NCBI RefSeq assembly: GCF_001613225.1 | Contig: NZ_BDBY01000193.1 | Coordinates: 62,001-126,000 of the forward strand | DNA length: 64,000 bases | Direction: 5' to 3' | Source of the DNA: Nocardia pseudovaccinii NBRC 100343 | GTDB taxonomy: Bacteria; Actinomycetota; Actinomycetes; Mycobacteriales; Mycobacteriaceae | Part shown: positions 24,804-33,854 of the stretch, in pieces | How the letters are laid out: each line of letters opens with the position of its first letter | Position numbering within the stretch: position 1 is the stretch's first letter | Notes under the pieces: model-generated | Database searches by the model: none | Seen by the model: only the letters and a program-made list of their open reading frames with translations | Told to the model about the DNA's origin: nothing | Translations under genes and position numbers: made by a program

Positions 24804-24841
24804 GCGACTCGCGCACCCCGTTTGCGGGGTGCGCGAATCGC
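24804..24841 (+). terminator. Terminator hairpin after the GH25/PLD cassette
   Basis: Seventeen-base arms (24804-24820 and 24825-24841) with one mismatch enclose TTTG, starting 32 bp after the PLD stop. No T-run follows, as is usual for terminators in GC-rich actinobacteria. Confidence 0.7.
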
Positions 24842-24959
24842 AGGCGGGAAGCATGTGTCGGCGTGTGCCCGCATCCAGGGATCGCAAACTGTCCGGTCTT
24901 TCGTTTCTGGGATTCTGTCCGGCCGGTTTGAGGCATTCTTGTAGTGGTGCTGGGGCCGG

Positions 24960-25690
24960 TGCGGGCGGATACGCTCGCGCAAGCTGCGGAGATGATCGGC
25001 GGTCATTTCCAGCTCGCGGCGGCGGAACTGATGATATTTGGGGGCCACGCGCAACTGCATCGTCTTGCCGAACCGCTCCAGCGTGAAAGCGATCTTGTCG
25101 AGGCGTTCCAGCGCGCAGGATAGCTTGTAGGGCTTGAGGCTTCGGACGAGGTTGTCGGCCTCGGCGTTGTACGCGCGCAGCATCAGCATCGAGTATTCGC
25201 GGATCATCTTGCGGCCATCGGTGACCGACCCCTCGACCACCCATGTTTTCAAGGCCTCGATCGCGCCGCCGTCGCGGCGCGCCATGTCCTTGATCTGACC
25301 TTGTAGTTGCATGAGCTCGTCACGGTAGGCGACTGAGTCGGACAGAGGGTGACGGTATTCGTAGATGCCGATCTCCTGAAGTACCGACTGTTCTCGAATG
25401 TTGATCACCTGCGTGCGCAGGCTGTCCAGCAGCGCCTGCTCGTCAGCGGCCTGCGCTGCGTACTGGTCCGCAGCTGTTGTAGTTCGGCGATCTCGAACCC
25501 TCCGGTACTCGCCAATTGCGCTCGTAGCCTTTGGTTTTCGGCGAGCGCGTCCGACAGCTCCTGCGACTGCTTCTTCGCGTGCGCACGGGCACCGAACAGC
25601 GGGACCTTCGAGGCCTGCCCACCGTTCCGCTGGGTCTGGTCGGTGATGTCGACTGGAAGCAGAACGCCGATTGTCTCCGCGCGACTGGCG
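24960..25690 (-). pseudogene. DUF4041-domain protein gene, frameshifted and truncated
   Basis: Read leftwards, one frame gives VPLFGARAHAKKQSQELSDA, LAENQRLRAQLASTGGFEIA and ELQQLRT. The homology then continues in another frame near 25465 as QYAAQAADEQALLDSLRTQV and on to LERFGKTMQLRVAPKYHQF and RRRELEMTADHL. This is the coiled-coil plus DUF4041 layout. In intact relatives it is followed by a T5orf172/GIY-YIG-like C-terminal domain, which is missing here; the frame runs on into antisense of the PLD gene. So there is at least one frameshift and a lost C-terminus. Such proteins are often phage-associated. Confidence 0.65.
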
Positions 25691-25916
25691 ATCAGGCACT
25701 ACTGTCTCGCCATCAGTAGTACCCGGCGAAAACACCGGGGCGCTCGCGGGCTCGGTCGTTGATGTTGGTGCTAAAGCCGTCACCCTAGCGGCATCAAAGC
25801 AGACCTGAGTTTCGTCGCGGCCGGCTTGCCCGTAACCAGCTCCAGCTCATCCCGACCAGCTCTGATACCTGCCGCCGACGGCGGCGGGCATTGCACTCGG
25901 CCTGGTGGGCCGGCGC

Positions 25917-27131
25917 TTACTGCACCACACACCCCGAGGCTTTTGGGGTGCCGGCGAAGCGGTCGGCGAGGAAGTTCATGCCGCCGAAGGCTTCGCCTGC
26001 CGCGGCTCCGATGTGCGTCGGGAACAGCGAGTGGATCGCGGTGAGGGTGGCGCCCTGAGCGCAGTAGGCATCGACGAGGGCGGTGTAGCCGGCGACGGGG
26101 ATCTTCTCGTCGGCGACGCTGTGGTACAGGTACAGCGGGGTGTCGGGGGTGGTACGGCCGAGTTCATTGGGCATGGCGGCGTTGCGGAAAGCGGGCTGCG
26201 CCAACAGATTCGGCACGGCGGCCAAGTCGTCGACGTGGATGTCGGAGTATTCCTGAGCCAGATCCGCCCCGCAGGAGGAGGTGTCTGCGGCGAGCAGCGC
26301 GCGGCGGCCCCGGTCGTTCAGCAAGTCGGCCAACCTGGAGTCGGGTTCATTGCGGGCCAGCCCGAGCAGAATCAGTATCGCCCCCACGGCACCGTCGGCG
26401 CGTTGTGCCACGGCCGGGATATCGGTGGGGATTCCGCCGGCGCTGGTGCCGACGAATCGCACGTCTGGTGCATATTCCTGACGCAACTGCGTGGCCCACA
26501 GCGTGGCGAAGGCTCCACTCGAGTATCCCCAGGCGCCGATCGGGCTCGAGGCATCGATGCCGGCTGGCGGGAACGACAGTGCGGCCCGGATTCCGTCCAG
26601 GACTCCACGCCCGGATGTCACGCCGTCGAAGAGCCGGGACTGCGGCCCTTCGTAATCGCTGACCACGACGGCCCATCCCCGCAGCAATGCGTCCGCGATG
26701 AACGGCGCATCCTGCATGGCGCTCGCCATGTTGCTGTCGCTTCCGCCGCGCAGCGTGGCCGACGGCGCGCACCGGGTGTCCAGACTGTTCTCGGGTACCT
26801 GGTACGACAACACCGGCCGTGGCCCGTTCCAGGGCACCGGCGGCACCAGCACCGTGGTCACATCCAGCTGCGGATGCTCTTCGGAATCGGTTGTGCGATA
26901 ACGCAATTGCCACGCCGCCACAGGTATCGGCAGACCGAGCAGTGGGATCGTCCGGGCCCCGAGCACCGCGCCGTTCGGATGTGACGCGAGATCGGGGGGT
27001 GCGGCATAGAAGGGATCGTCACCAGGAGACAGCACCGCGGCTCGCGCGACCGGCATAGACAACGCTGCCGCCAGCATGATCATGGCGAGCGTGAGGGGCG
27101 CAAACCATCGCAGACCGATCCGCCACCACAT
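25917..27131 (-). CDS. Secreted lipase, LIP family
   Basis: About 404 residues from ATG 27131. A signal peptide is clear: WRIGLRWFAPLTLAMIMLA, then AAALSMPVARA with likely cleavage near ALA-type AxA. The mature enzyme has GAWGYSSGAFATLW, the GxSxG nucleophile elbow, plus SVADEKIP (catalytic Asp) and FPTHIG (His) as in secretory lipases of the LIP family found in Nocardia and mycobacteria. It should hydrolyse acyl esters outside the cell or at the envelope. An in-frame ATG at 27242 would hide the signal peptide. It is divergent from the secreted hydrolase at 27696. Confidence 0.87.
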   Translation of the reverse strand: MWWRIGLRWFAPLTLAMIMLAAALSMPVARAAVLSPGDDPFYAAPPDLASHPNGAVLGARTIPLLGLPIPVAAWQLRYRTTDSEEHPQLDVTTVLVPPVPWNGPRPVLSYQVPENSLDTRCAPSATLRGGSDSNMASAMQDAPFIADALLRGWAVVVSDYEGPQSRLFDGVTSGRGVLDGIRAALSFPPAGIDASSPIGAWGYSSGAFATLWATQLRQEYAPDVRFVGTSAGGIPTDIPAVAQRADGAVGAILILLGLARNEPDSRLADLLNDRGRRALLAADTSSCGADLAQEYSDIHVDDLAAVPNLLAQPAFRNAAMPNELGRTTPDTPLYLYHSVADEKIPVAGYTALVDAYCAQGATLTAIHSLFPTHIGAAAGEAFGGMNFLADRFAGTPKASGCVVQ

Positions 27132-27695
27132 CACTGGTTGCCAGGGCGCGCCGTCGACCGGCAGACCAGGCGCACCGGTAGCTGAACACGTTGCGCGGCA
27201 GGCATTTTCCCGATACGTCGACAACAGATGCCCGGATTCCATCACGCCTCCCGCGTCCAACTATCCGACGCGCAGGCACTCTGTGCCCGCACCAACCGGT
27301 CACTCCACTGAGGGTTTGGATCACGGTAGCATAACGATTTCATATCTACAGTTATAAAGTTTTCAACAAATGTTGCGGCCGCCCAGAAAGCAGAAAAAAA
27401 GCTCTCCCGGACATAGCCGATACGGGTGTTTGCTCACGATATGGCGGGCAATTGCTTGGCATTCGACGCTATCGCAACCAGTCTGTGATTTGTGCACGTC
27501 GGCGCGCCTCGCAAAATCTGATGTCGGAGGCACAACATCGATCTGACCGGGGAAAGCATGGGTGAGGCTCGGGGAAATCGCTGCCTCGCCGAGCCGGTTT
27601 CAGCAAACGCCAGTATGGTGCTCGTTCGAGACCCCGAAAATGGCTGTGCGGCGGAATCAGGGATGCGTACACGGAGGTCGTGGGCAGGAGATGCG
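27132..27695. other. Divergent promoter region between two secreted hydrolase genes
   Basis: About 560 bp without a supported gene. It includes an AT-rich island at 27330-27400 (runs such as ATTTCATATCTACAGTTATA and an A-tract near 27395), unlike the surrounding GC-rich DNA. Promoters for both flanking genes probably lie here. Confidence 0.5.
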
Positions 27696-29216
27696 ATGCC
27701 GATAACATGGATTCGATGGCTCGTTGTCGGGGTCATATCGGCAGCTGCATTCGCCACCTTGCCCGTGGGACCGGCGAGCGCCGATCCGGTCGATGACATC
27801 CCGGGTGGGCTGGAGTCGTTCTATCACCAGCAGCTGGACTGGAAGCCGTGTAACGACGCGGCGCTCGACAGCGCGGGGGCTCAGTGCGCGGGCGTTGTCG
27901 TACCGCTCGACTACAACCGACCGGAATCGCGCACGCTGACCGTAGCGATCTCGCGTATCCCGGCCACCGACCCTGAACTCAGACGCGGGATCATGCTGTC
28001 CAACCCCGGCGGTCCCGGCGGTCCGGGCCTGAGCATGATCGCCGACCTCCGGGATCGGCTGACACCGGATGTCCGTGCCCGGTACGACCTGATCGGCATG
28101 GACCCGCGTGGTATCGGCCGATCGGACCGAATGAGTTGTGCGCTGCCGCTGCCCACCATGTTGTTCTCGGCCGGCTTCGACGCCTTCGGCTATGCGCGCG
28201 ACGCCACCCTGGCCGCCGCGCTCGCGGCTTCCTGCGTGGCACCCGACCCCGAGAAGGCTCGGTCCATCACCACCCGCAATACCGCCCGCGACATGGATGT
28301 CATCCGAAGTGCATTCGGTGAACACGAGCTCAACTATTACGGCGACTCCTACGGCACCTACCTGGGCGCGGTGTACACGCAGATGTTCCCTGGGCACGTT
28401 GACCGGATCGTGCTGGACAGCGCCATCGACCCGGATCGCTACTGGATCGGCACGTACCAGGACATGGGTGCGGTAAACGAGGCCGGGCTCGACGACTGGG
28501 CGATCTGGGCGGCCCGCCACGATGCCGACTACCACTTCGGTACCAGCGGACCGCAGGTCCGAGCCTTTGTCGAGGACATGATCCGACGTGCCGCCACCCA
28601 TCCGGTCATCGGCAACGGCTATCTCATCGACGAGCACACCGTTCCGATGATGCTGCTGTCGCTGTTGTCGAATCCGAAGAAGAACACCAACCTCGCCGAG
28701 CTCGTGCGGACCGTATCCGACGCAGTGTCCGGGCTGCCCATCGACATGGAGCAGCTGAAAGCGAAGATCAACGGTCCCGTTCCGCTAGATGCCTCGGGCA
28801 TGGCCGCGGTCCTGTGCGGCGACAAGGCCGCACCCCGAGATCTGGCCTGGTATCGCCGCAATATCGAAAGCGTCCGGGCGACCCAACCGGTGTTCGGTGC
28901 GTTCGCCAACAACATCACCGCCTGCGCGTTCTGGCCGGACCCGGTCGAGCCCCCCACCGCCGTGCACAACTCGACACCAGCCCTGATCCTGCAGGCGACC
29001 CGCGACACCCGCACCGCCTACCAGCAAGGCCTTGGGCTGCACCAGGACCTGACAGCGTCACGAATGATCACACTGGCAGACACCCGCGTTCACGGCGTCC
29101 TCGGCTCCGACCTGAGCCACTGCGTGAACGACGTCGTCAACACCTACTTCCGTGACGGCACCCTTCCCGATACCGACCTCACCTGCCAACGCGACTCCAA
29201 CCATCTTCCCGACTGA
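27696..29216 (+). CDS. Secreted alpha/beta hydrolase, TAP (tripeptidyl aminopeptidase) family
   Basis: A 506-residue protein with an N-terminal signal peptide (ITWIRWLVVGVISAAAFATL, then PVGPASADP). The layout is that of the Streptomyces tripeptidyl aminopeptidase family: QLDWKPC and VPLDYNRPE early on, NPGGPGGPG oxyanion loop, MDPRGIGRSD, the nucleophile elbow YYGDSYGTYLG, then LILQATRDTRT (Asp) and RVHGVLG (His) at the C-terminus. It probably cleaves peptides or esters in the envelope or medium. The ATG at 27696 follows CAGGAG and puts the signal peptide at the very start; longer starts do not. Confidence 0.87.
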   Translation: MPITWIRWLVVGVISAAAFATLPVGPASADPVDDIPGGLESFYHQQLDWKPCNDAALDSAGAQCAGVVVPLDYNRPESRTLTVAISRIPATDPELRRGIMLSNPGGPGGPGLSMIADLRDRLTPDVRARYDLIGMDPRGIGRSDRMSCALPLPTMLFSAGFDAFGYARDATLAAALAASCVAPDPEKARSITTRNTARDMDVIRSAFGEHELNYYGDSYGTYLGAVYTQMFPGHVDRIVLDSAIDPDRYWIGTYQDMGAVNEAGLDDWAIWAARHDADYHFGTSGPQVRAFVEDMIRRAATHPVIGNGYLIDEHTVPMMLLSLLSNPKKNTNLAELVRTVSDAVSGLPIDMEQLKAKINGPVPLDASGMAAVLCGDKAAPRDLAWYRRNIESVRATQPVFGAFANNITACAFWPDPVEPPTAVHNSTPALILQATRDTRTAYQQGLGLHQDLTASRMITLADTRVHGVLGSDLSHCVNDVVNTYFRDGTLPDTDLTCQRDSNHLPD

Positions 29217-29224
29217 TCGCCCGC

Positions 29225-29480
29225 AGCGCCGAGCGGCGCGATCCACTCGACGGGCCGCGGTGAACTGATCATCGCCGTCGAACCCGAGCGCCTGACCCGC
29301 ATCCCAGGTGAGGTGTTTGAGCGCCGAACGATCCGACACGCGACCGTGATCGTCGATAGTGCCTGCCGCGCAATATAGTTCACCGATCGGGGTCGCTTCG
29401 ACGACGCCTGGGAAAGCGAACGGGATCTGATGCCCCTCACGCCGGCCGAGCATGCCGCGGCGTGGGCCTGTCGGGAACAC
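29225..29480 (-). pseudogene. Possible AbrB-like small protein remnant
   Basis: A leftward frame contains TPIGELYCAAGTIDDHGRV and SDRSALKHLTWDAGQALGF. The GR..DRS.L...W..G..L pattern is reminiscent of the AbrB/MazE-type swapped-hairpin fold. The frame has no clear own stop before running antisense into the TAP gene, so it is probably broken or chance. Nothing else is seen in 29217-29557. Confidence 0.3.
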
Positions 29481-29557
29481 CTCGTCAAAACCCGAGCGTG
29501 CTACCGGACAGCTCGGTCCGGAAAGCGGTAAGGACTCGTTTCGCGGTTATCCCATTG

Positions 29558-30901
29558 TCAGTGTGGGGACTGATCGTGGTATTTCAATGGAGCGGTGGGT
29601 GGGAAGGTGACTGGCAGTTCGGTCAGCGCCCGGTGGAAGGGGCCTGGTCGCCAGTTGGGTGCCTGACCCGCCAGGTCGAGTTGGATCTCCGGCAGTGCGT
29701 CGAGAAGTTGGTCGATGGCCTCTTGCGCGATCAGGTAGGCCAGGGGACGCGCGGGGCAGGCGTGCGGGCCCAGCCCCCAGGCAAGGTGGGAGCGGTTGCC
29801 GGTCAGATCACCGGTGCGGATCGCGGGGTCGTTGTTACAGGCGGCCATGCTGATGACGACGGGCTGGTGGGCGGGCAGCCACACGTCGTCGATCAGGATC
29901 GGGTGGCGGGGGTAGGTGATCAGCAGGTTCGCCAGTGGCGGGTCGTTGAACAAGACCTCGTCGAGCGCATCGCGGGAGGACAGGTTGCCGCCGAGGAAGC
30001 TTTCGCCGAAGCGCTCGTCGGTGAGGATCAGCAGCAGGGTGTTCGCGATCAGGTTGAGCTCGAATTCGATTCCGGTGCCATAGACCTGTGATACGTGGTG
30101 CGAGGCCTCGATGTCGTCCAGTTGTGCGGGGTGCTGGAGCAGCACCGAGGTGATGTCGCGTTGGGGCTCGGCACGTTTGAGTGCCACGAGACTCATCAGC
30201 GCCTCGCCGAGCATTTGGTTGCCCTTCTCGGCGTCGACGCCCTCGAGTAGCGCGGCCGTACCGGCGGCCACCTGCCCGCCGATCTCCGGCGGGCAGCCGA
30301 GCAGGTAGTTCACCACTTGGAATACCAGCGGGAACACGTACTGGCGGATCAGGTCGGCGGACCCGTCCTGGCAGAAGGAGTTGATCAGCGGGAATGCGAG
30401 CTGCTCCACGACCGCGTGCAGGGCATACAGGTCGATCTCGTCGATGCTGGCGGTAATCGCCCCTCGGTAGCGGGTGAACTCGGTCCCGGTGCTGCGACTG
30501 GCCATGGGCCGCCACTCCAGGAGAGGAAGAATCGGACAGTCCGCGGGAACACTCTGCTGCCAGGCCCGTGGGTCGGCAGGGAAGTGTTCGGGATCATTGA
30601 GGATCCGGACCGCGGTGCCGTAGCCGATCACCAAGGTGGCCGGTACGCCGGGTGCCAACTCGACCGGCGCCAAAGATCCGTAGCGCCTGCGCATTTCGCT
30701 ATAGGCGTGATGTGGATCGGCGGCGAATTCGGGGGAGTACATGGGCACCCCCGGGTCGTCGGAATCGGTCGGCGAGCCGTGGACGACTGGGCACGACTGT
30801 GCCGGAGCCTGGGATTGCGGCGAACTCAAGGGCAAACTCCAAACGGATTCGTATGCGCTACTTGACTGCTGAAGTACTTGCTCCCTGCCCAGACACTGCA
30901 C
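29558..30901 (-). CDS. Cytochrome P450, CYP157-like
   Basis: Up to 447 residues. The haem loop is HLAWGLGPHACPARPLAYL, with the thiolate Cys after H-A. The K-helix region reads ALDEVLFNDPPLANLLITYP, where the nearly universal ExxR motif is absent (E-V-L-F), as in the CYP157 family of streptomycetes. The I-helix lacks the usual AGxxT as well (GIEFELNLIANTLL). It is probably a soluble haem protein; whether it is a working monooxygenase is open. No ferredoxin is adjacent. The start is uncertain: GTG 30901 is the longest, and homologues begin nearer the MYSPEFAADPHHAY segment at about 30742. Confidence 0.85.
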   Translation of the reverse strand: MQCLGREQVLQQSSSAYESVWSLPLSSPQSQAPAQSCPVVHGSPTDSDDPGVPMYSPEFAADPHHAYSEMRRRYGSLAPVELAPGVPATLVIGYGTAVRILNDPEHFPADPRAWQQSVPADCPILPLLEWRPMASRSTGTEFTRYRGAITASIDEIDLYALHAVVEQLAFPLINSFCQDGSADLIRQYVFPLVFQVVNYLLGCPPEIGGQVAAGTAALLEGVDAEKGNQMLGEALMSLVALKRAEPQRDITSVLLQHPAQLDDIEASHHVSQVYGTGIEFELNLIANTLLLILTDERFGESFLGGNLSSRDALDEVLFNDPPLANLLITYPRHPILIDDVWLPAHQPVVISMAACNNDPAIRTGDLTGNRSHLAWGLGPHACPARPLAYLIAQEAIDQLLDALPEIQLDLAGQAPNWRPGPFHRALTELPVTFPPTAPLKYHDQSPH

Positions 30902-31022
30902 TGCAGCGAGTTATCGGGTCTGCGCCGGAGCCGGTCGATGGTATAGCGCCCATGGACGGCAATCATCAACACGTACGAAAATCGACCTCGCAGTGTGCTT
31001 TTCGCTCCGATACACGGCCGGG

Positions 31023-31060
31023 CCTCCACCCGGCCGCGACGCCACCTGATCGGGTGGAGG
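31023..31060 (-). terminator. Hairpin after the phosphotransferase gene
   Basis: Ten-base arms CCTCCACCCG (31023-31032) and CGGGTGGAGG (31051-31060) with an 18-base loop lie 10 bp past the stop of the leftward phosphotransferase gene. It fits a transcription terminator. Confidence 0.55.
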
Positions 31061-31070
31061 CAACTCGGTG

Positions 31071-32243
31071 TCAGACGCCGAGGGCCTGCAACGAATCGTG
31101 ATCACCGATGGCCGTGGTGATGCGCTTCAAAAGCGTCAAGCAGGTCTCCACAGGCTGCATCTCGGGTTGATAGGCCGCCCTGCCGATGGTGAACGCCCAG
31201 GCCGCGTACGCGAACATGGACTGCTGCCGGTAGGCCAGCCATGCGTCGTCGAAGGATGGCGCCTGGCCGCCGAGCGGTCCGAGTTCGTCCAGGTAGGCCG
31301 CCAACAGTTCCCGGTCCCAGGCACGCCGGTCCTCGGGCTCGCATCCGGAGTTGACGGTGTAGGCGAAGTCGTGCGCCCAGCCGCCCCGCATCACGACCTG
31401 CCAGTCGACGAATCCCATTCGCCCCGTGCCGGTTCGGTATGTCTGTCCGATGTGCGGGTCGCCGTGCAGCAGGGTCTGGGGCAGCTCGTTGGTCGCCTTG
31501 TCGATCGCTCGCTCGACACCGGCCCACAGTCGTTCGCTCTGGCCGTGCAGAACCTCGGGTATCACCTGCGCGGCCCGACGCAGACCGACCTCGCAACGTT
31601 TTTTCATGTCGATGGCGGCAAGGTATGCCTGGAGTGCCTCGCTAGTGGTCTTGAGGTCGGTGATCGACGGATGGTTCCAGAAGGTGCGGTGCAGCCGAGC
31701 GAGATTGCGCACCAGATCTTCGATTTGGTCACGGGCGATCGGGGTGGTCGGCTCGATGAACTGCGCACCACGGGTCGAGACGATGTCTTCCATCAGGGCG
31801 ATCGATCGCCAGGACGCCGAATCGGCTGCGCCCCAGTAGCCGAGCGGCGCTTCGATGTCGGCCCGGGGGCGAAAATCCCTGAAGAACCGGGTTTCGCCGT
31901 CGATCATCTTCCCGCCACCGAGCAGGATGCGTTGGGAGAAGGCCGTCGTGGTCTTCGCGAAGAGATCGGTCGGCAAGCTCGCCTGCTTGCCCGCCTCGTT
32001 GTACTCGACACGAATCGCGACACGAGTGGATGTTCCGCGGCTGCCGTTCGAGGTTTCGAACGACAGCACCTCGGCATCGGGGACATCGCGGCACAGGACG
32101 GCCGTCAGCCACTGCGGGGTCAGCGTCTCACCGGACACCGGGACGTCCTCGATGTCACGGGCTTTCGGCCGAAACAACTTCTCACCGAGAATGTGAGTGC
32201 CGACCGTGACAGACCGTCCGAGCAACCAGAGCTTGTGGTTCAT
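31071..32243 (-). CDS. Aminoglycoside-phosphotransferase/ecdysteroid-kinase-like protein
   Basis: A 390-residue protein kinase-like phosphotransferase. The catalytic loop is LLHGDPHIGQTYRTG (HGDxHxxN type, with Gln in place of Asn), and the metal-binding Asp is in GFVDWQVVMRGG. The N-lobe has LFAKTTTAFSQR, including a candidate ATP-binding Lys. This branch, with the family's WAHDFAYT segment, is close to small-molecule kinases of lipid-degrading actinobacteria; the substrate is unknown, and antibiotic resistance should not be assumed. The start overlaps the stop of a 37-codon frame at 32240-32353 by ATGA. Confidence 0.82.
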   Translation of the reverse strand: MNHKLWLLGRSVTVGTHILGEKLFRPKARDIEDVPVSGETLTPQWLTAVLCRDVPDAEVLSFETSNGSRGTSTRVAIRVEYNEAGKQASLPTDLFAKTTTAFSQRILLGGGKMIDGETRFFRDFRPRADIEAPLGYWGAADSASWRSIALMEDIVSTRGAQFIEPTTPIARDQIEDLVRNLARLHRTFWNHPSITDLKTTSEALQAYLAAIDMKKRCEVGLRRAAQVIPEVLHGQSERLWAGVERAIDKATNELPQTLLHGDPHIGQTYRTGTGRMGFVDWQVVMRGGWAHDFAYTVNSGCEPEDRRAWDRELLAAYLDELGPLGGQAPSFDDAWLAYRQQSMFAYAAWAFTIGRAAYQPEMQPVETCLTLLKRITTAIGDHDSLQALGV

Positions 32244-32353
32244 TCGCTTGCCTCGATTCCGGAGTACGACATGACCGCCCGAGCAGCTGGATCACCAGCA
32301 CACGGGTCCGCAGGACAGTAACCCAGATCCTCGAAATGGTTGTAGTGCAACAT
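32240..32353 (-). CDS. Possible 37-residue peptide coupled to the phosphotransferase
   Basis: A frame from ATG 32353 encodes MLHYNHFEDLGYCPADPC plus a short tail, ending in TGA that overlaps the phosphotransferase ATG. The overlap suggests translational coupling. It could be a leader peptide or the end of a decayed longer gene, since the frame is open upstream for a while. Confidence 0.35.
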   Translation of the reverse strand: MLHYNHFEDLGYCPADPCAGDPAARAVMSYSGIEASE

Positions 32354-32772
32354 GATTGCCGCGAGGCGCGGCGGGCTCGATTTCCGGGCCGGCGCGGCCC
32401 ACCCAGTCGAGTTCGGTCACCACGGGCCACGGGGGTTCCTGACCCCAGCCCGACCCGCAAGTGAATTCCCGAAGCCGTACCCAGGGCACAGAGCCCGATC
32501 TCACCAGTACGCGATGACCGGTGCGTTCCGCCTGTGCACGGCTGGTATCGGCGGCGGTGCGTCACTAGTCGATCGGCGACTGAAATAGCCTCTGGCGTAG
32601 CCATCTCCGAGGGTTCGATGCGTCGGACGCAGATGATGATGGCGGATGCTGTGTGTCGACGCCGAGCCCGGCGAGTACCCTGTCGTCGGCGCTGTGATGA
32701 CCCACACCCCAACGCCTTTCCGACCGCCTACCGGCGCTGCGAGCCAGACTGAACCAGCAACGCCGCTTTCGC

Positions 32773-33138
32773 GTGCAGCAACTGGCCGAACTCGAAGCCG
32801 AGATCGATCGCGCCGCCGAGCCCACCGACGCGGCTGATACCGCCAGGCATGAGGTCGCCAAAAAACTGGCTGCGGCCGCGCGACACGCGTTGGCCGACAT
32901 CGATGAAACCTTCACCCTCATCACCGCAGGCTGTTATGGCCGCTGCCGCGGCTGTCACACCGAGATCCCGATCCACCTACTGCAAGCCATTCCCACTACG
33001 CAATGGTGCCTGGATTGCCGACGGCATCTGCCCGCCGTAAACGGTTCTCGCCCGCGGCACGGACAGTTACCTCGAACGGCTTCCCGAGCAGCTCGAGGTG
33101 ACCTTTCGGCGCGACAGGAAACCCTCGCGCTTGCGTGA
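32773..33138 (+). CDS. DksA/TraR-type zinc finger protein
   Basis: About 121 residues. A coiled-coil-like helix (QQLAELEAEIDRAAEPTD, ALADIDETFTLI) is followed by a four-cysteine zinc finger, YGRCRGCHTEIPIHLLQA then WCLDCRR, the C-x2-C-x17-C-x2-C spacing of DksA/TraR proteins. In bacteria these bind the RNA polymerase secondary channel or act as small zinc proteins in stress clusters. The GTG at 32773 is the only usable start after an upstream stop, yet coding-like sequence continues further 5', so the true start may be a CTG or lost. It lies amid decayed stress genes. Confidence 0.7.
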   Translation: MQQLAELEAEIDRAAEPTDAADTARHEVAKKLAAAARHALADIDETFTLITAGCYGRCRGCHTEIPIHLLQAIPTTQWCLDCRRHLPAVNGSRPRHGQLPRTASRAARGDLSARQETLALA

Positions 33139-33223
33139 GCGTGCCCGGCGGCGACGACAGCCCCACATCGGGCTCCCGCAGCGCCCCGATACCGCTCGTC
33201 CAGCTGGCCGGGCCGGTGGGCGG

Positions 33224-33550
33224 CTACTTCGCGACCGTCAGCAGCACCGCGCTGTCTTCGACAGCTTCGAGGCCATGCCGGGCCTGTGGCACGACGAGCA
33301 GATCACCGCTGCGGCCCTCCCACACGGCCTGCGGGCCGTGCAACCGGACCCGGCCGCGCAGCACGATCACCGTTGCCTCGCCTGGGTTTTCGTGCTCGGC
33401 GGTCGATGTGCCCGCCGCCATCGCGATCACGGTCTGCCGCAGCCGATGCTCATGCCCGCCGTATACCGTGGTGGCGCTGCGCCGCGCCGATAACGACCTG
33501 GCACGCTCCAACTGCTCGCGAGCCGTCGCATCCAACGAGAACTTCTCCAT
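33224..33550 (-). CDS. Cupin-domain protein
   Basis: A 108-residue single-domain cupin. The first cupin motif is approximated by [20 protein letters not shown] (a shortened version, His then Glu), and the second by [19 protein letters not shown]. It should form a small beta barrel that may bind a metal, though not all ligands are standard. It has no signal peptide. Just upstream on the same strand lies a relic of cytochrome c oxidase subunit I, so it is unclear what promoter drives it. A second, broken cupin is at 34256-34500. Confidence 0.75.
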   Translation of the reverse strand: MEKFSLDATAREQLERARSLSARRSATTVYGGHEHRLRQTVIAMAAGTSTAEHENPGEATVIVLRGRVRLHGPQAVWEGRSGDLLVVPQARHGLEAVEDSAVLLTVAK

Positions 33551-33576
33551 CGACCCATCCTTTCCACATCAAGCAG

Positions 33577-33755
33577 TCGATCACCAGTGACACCGAACAG
33601 GAAGGTAGTGATGAATCCCGGCCCCCACAGCATGGGTGTTTCGAAGGTCAGTTGTCCTTCCACACGGTGCCGATCCAGTTGAAGAACTTTCACCCCGGTC
33701 GGCACCGCGATCAGAAATGACATCAGCGAGAAGAACGGGAGCAACACGGCACCGG
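33577..33755 (-). pseudogene. Cytochrome c oxidase subunit I (ctaD) fragment
   Basis: Read leftwards, one frame gives [20 protein letters not shown]. The next frame gives [11 protein letters not shown], and the first frame resumes as [20 protein letters not shown] and GVTG. Together these match about 55 consecutive residues around helices VI-VIII of subunit I in actinobacteria, with two frameshifts. No other part of the gene is present. It is a dead fragment of a gene whose working copy must be elsewhere. Confidence 0.8.
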
Positions 33756-33854
33756 ATGCGCGCCGGTGCCGCCTTCGTCCACTGCACCATCGCCCTGCGC
33801 ACCCTCGACGCCCACTCCCGCGCCCGACATCCACGCCGGGCGGCGGGCGCTGAG

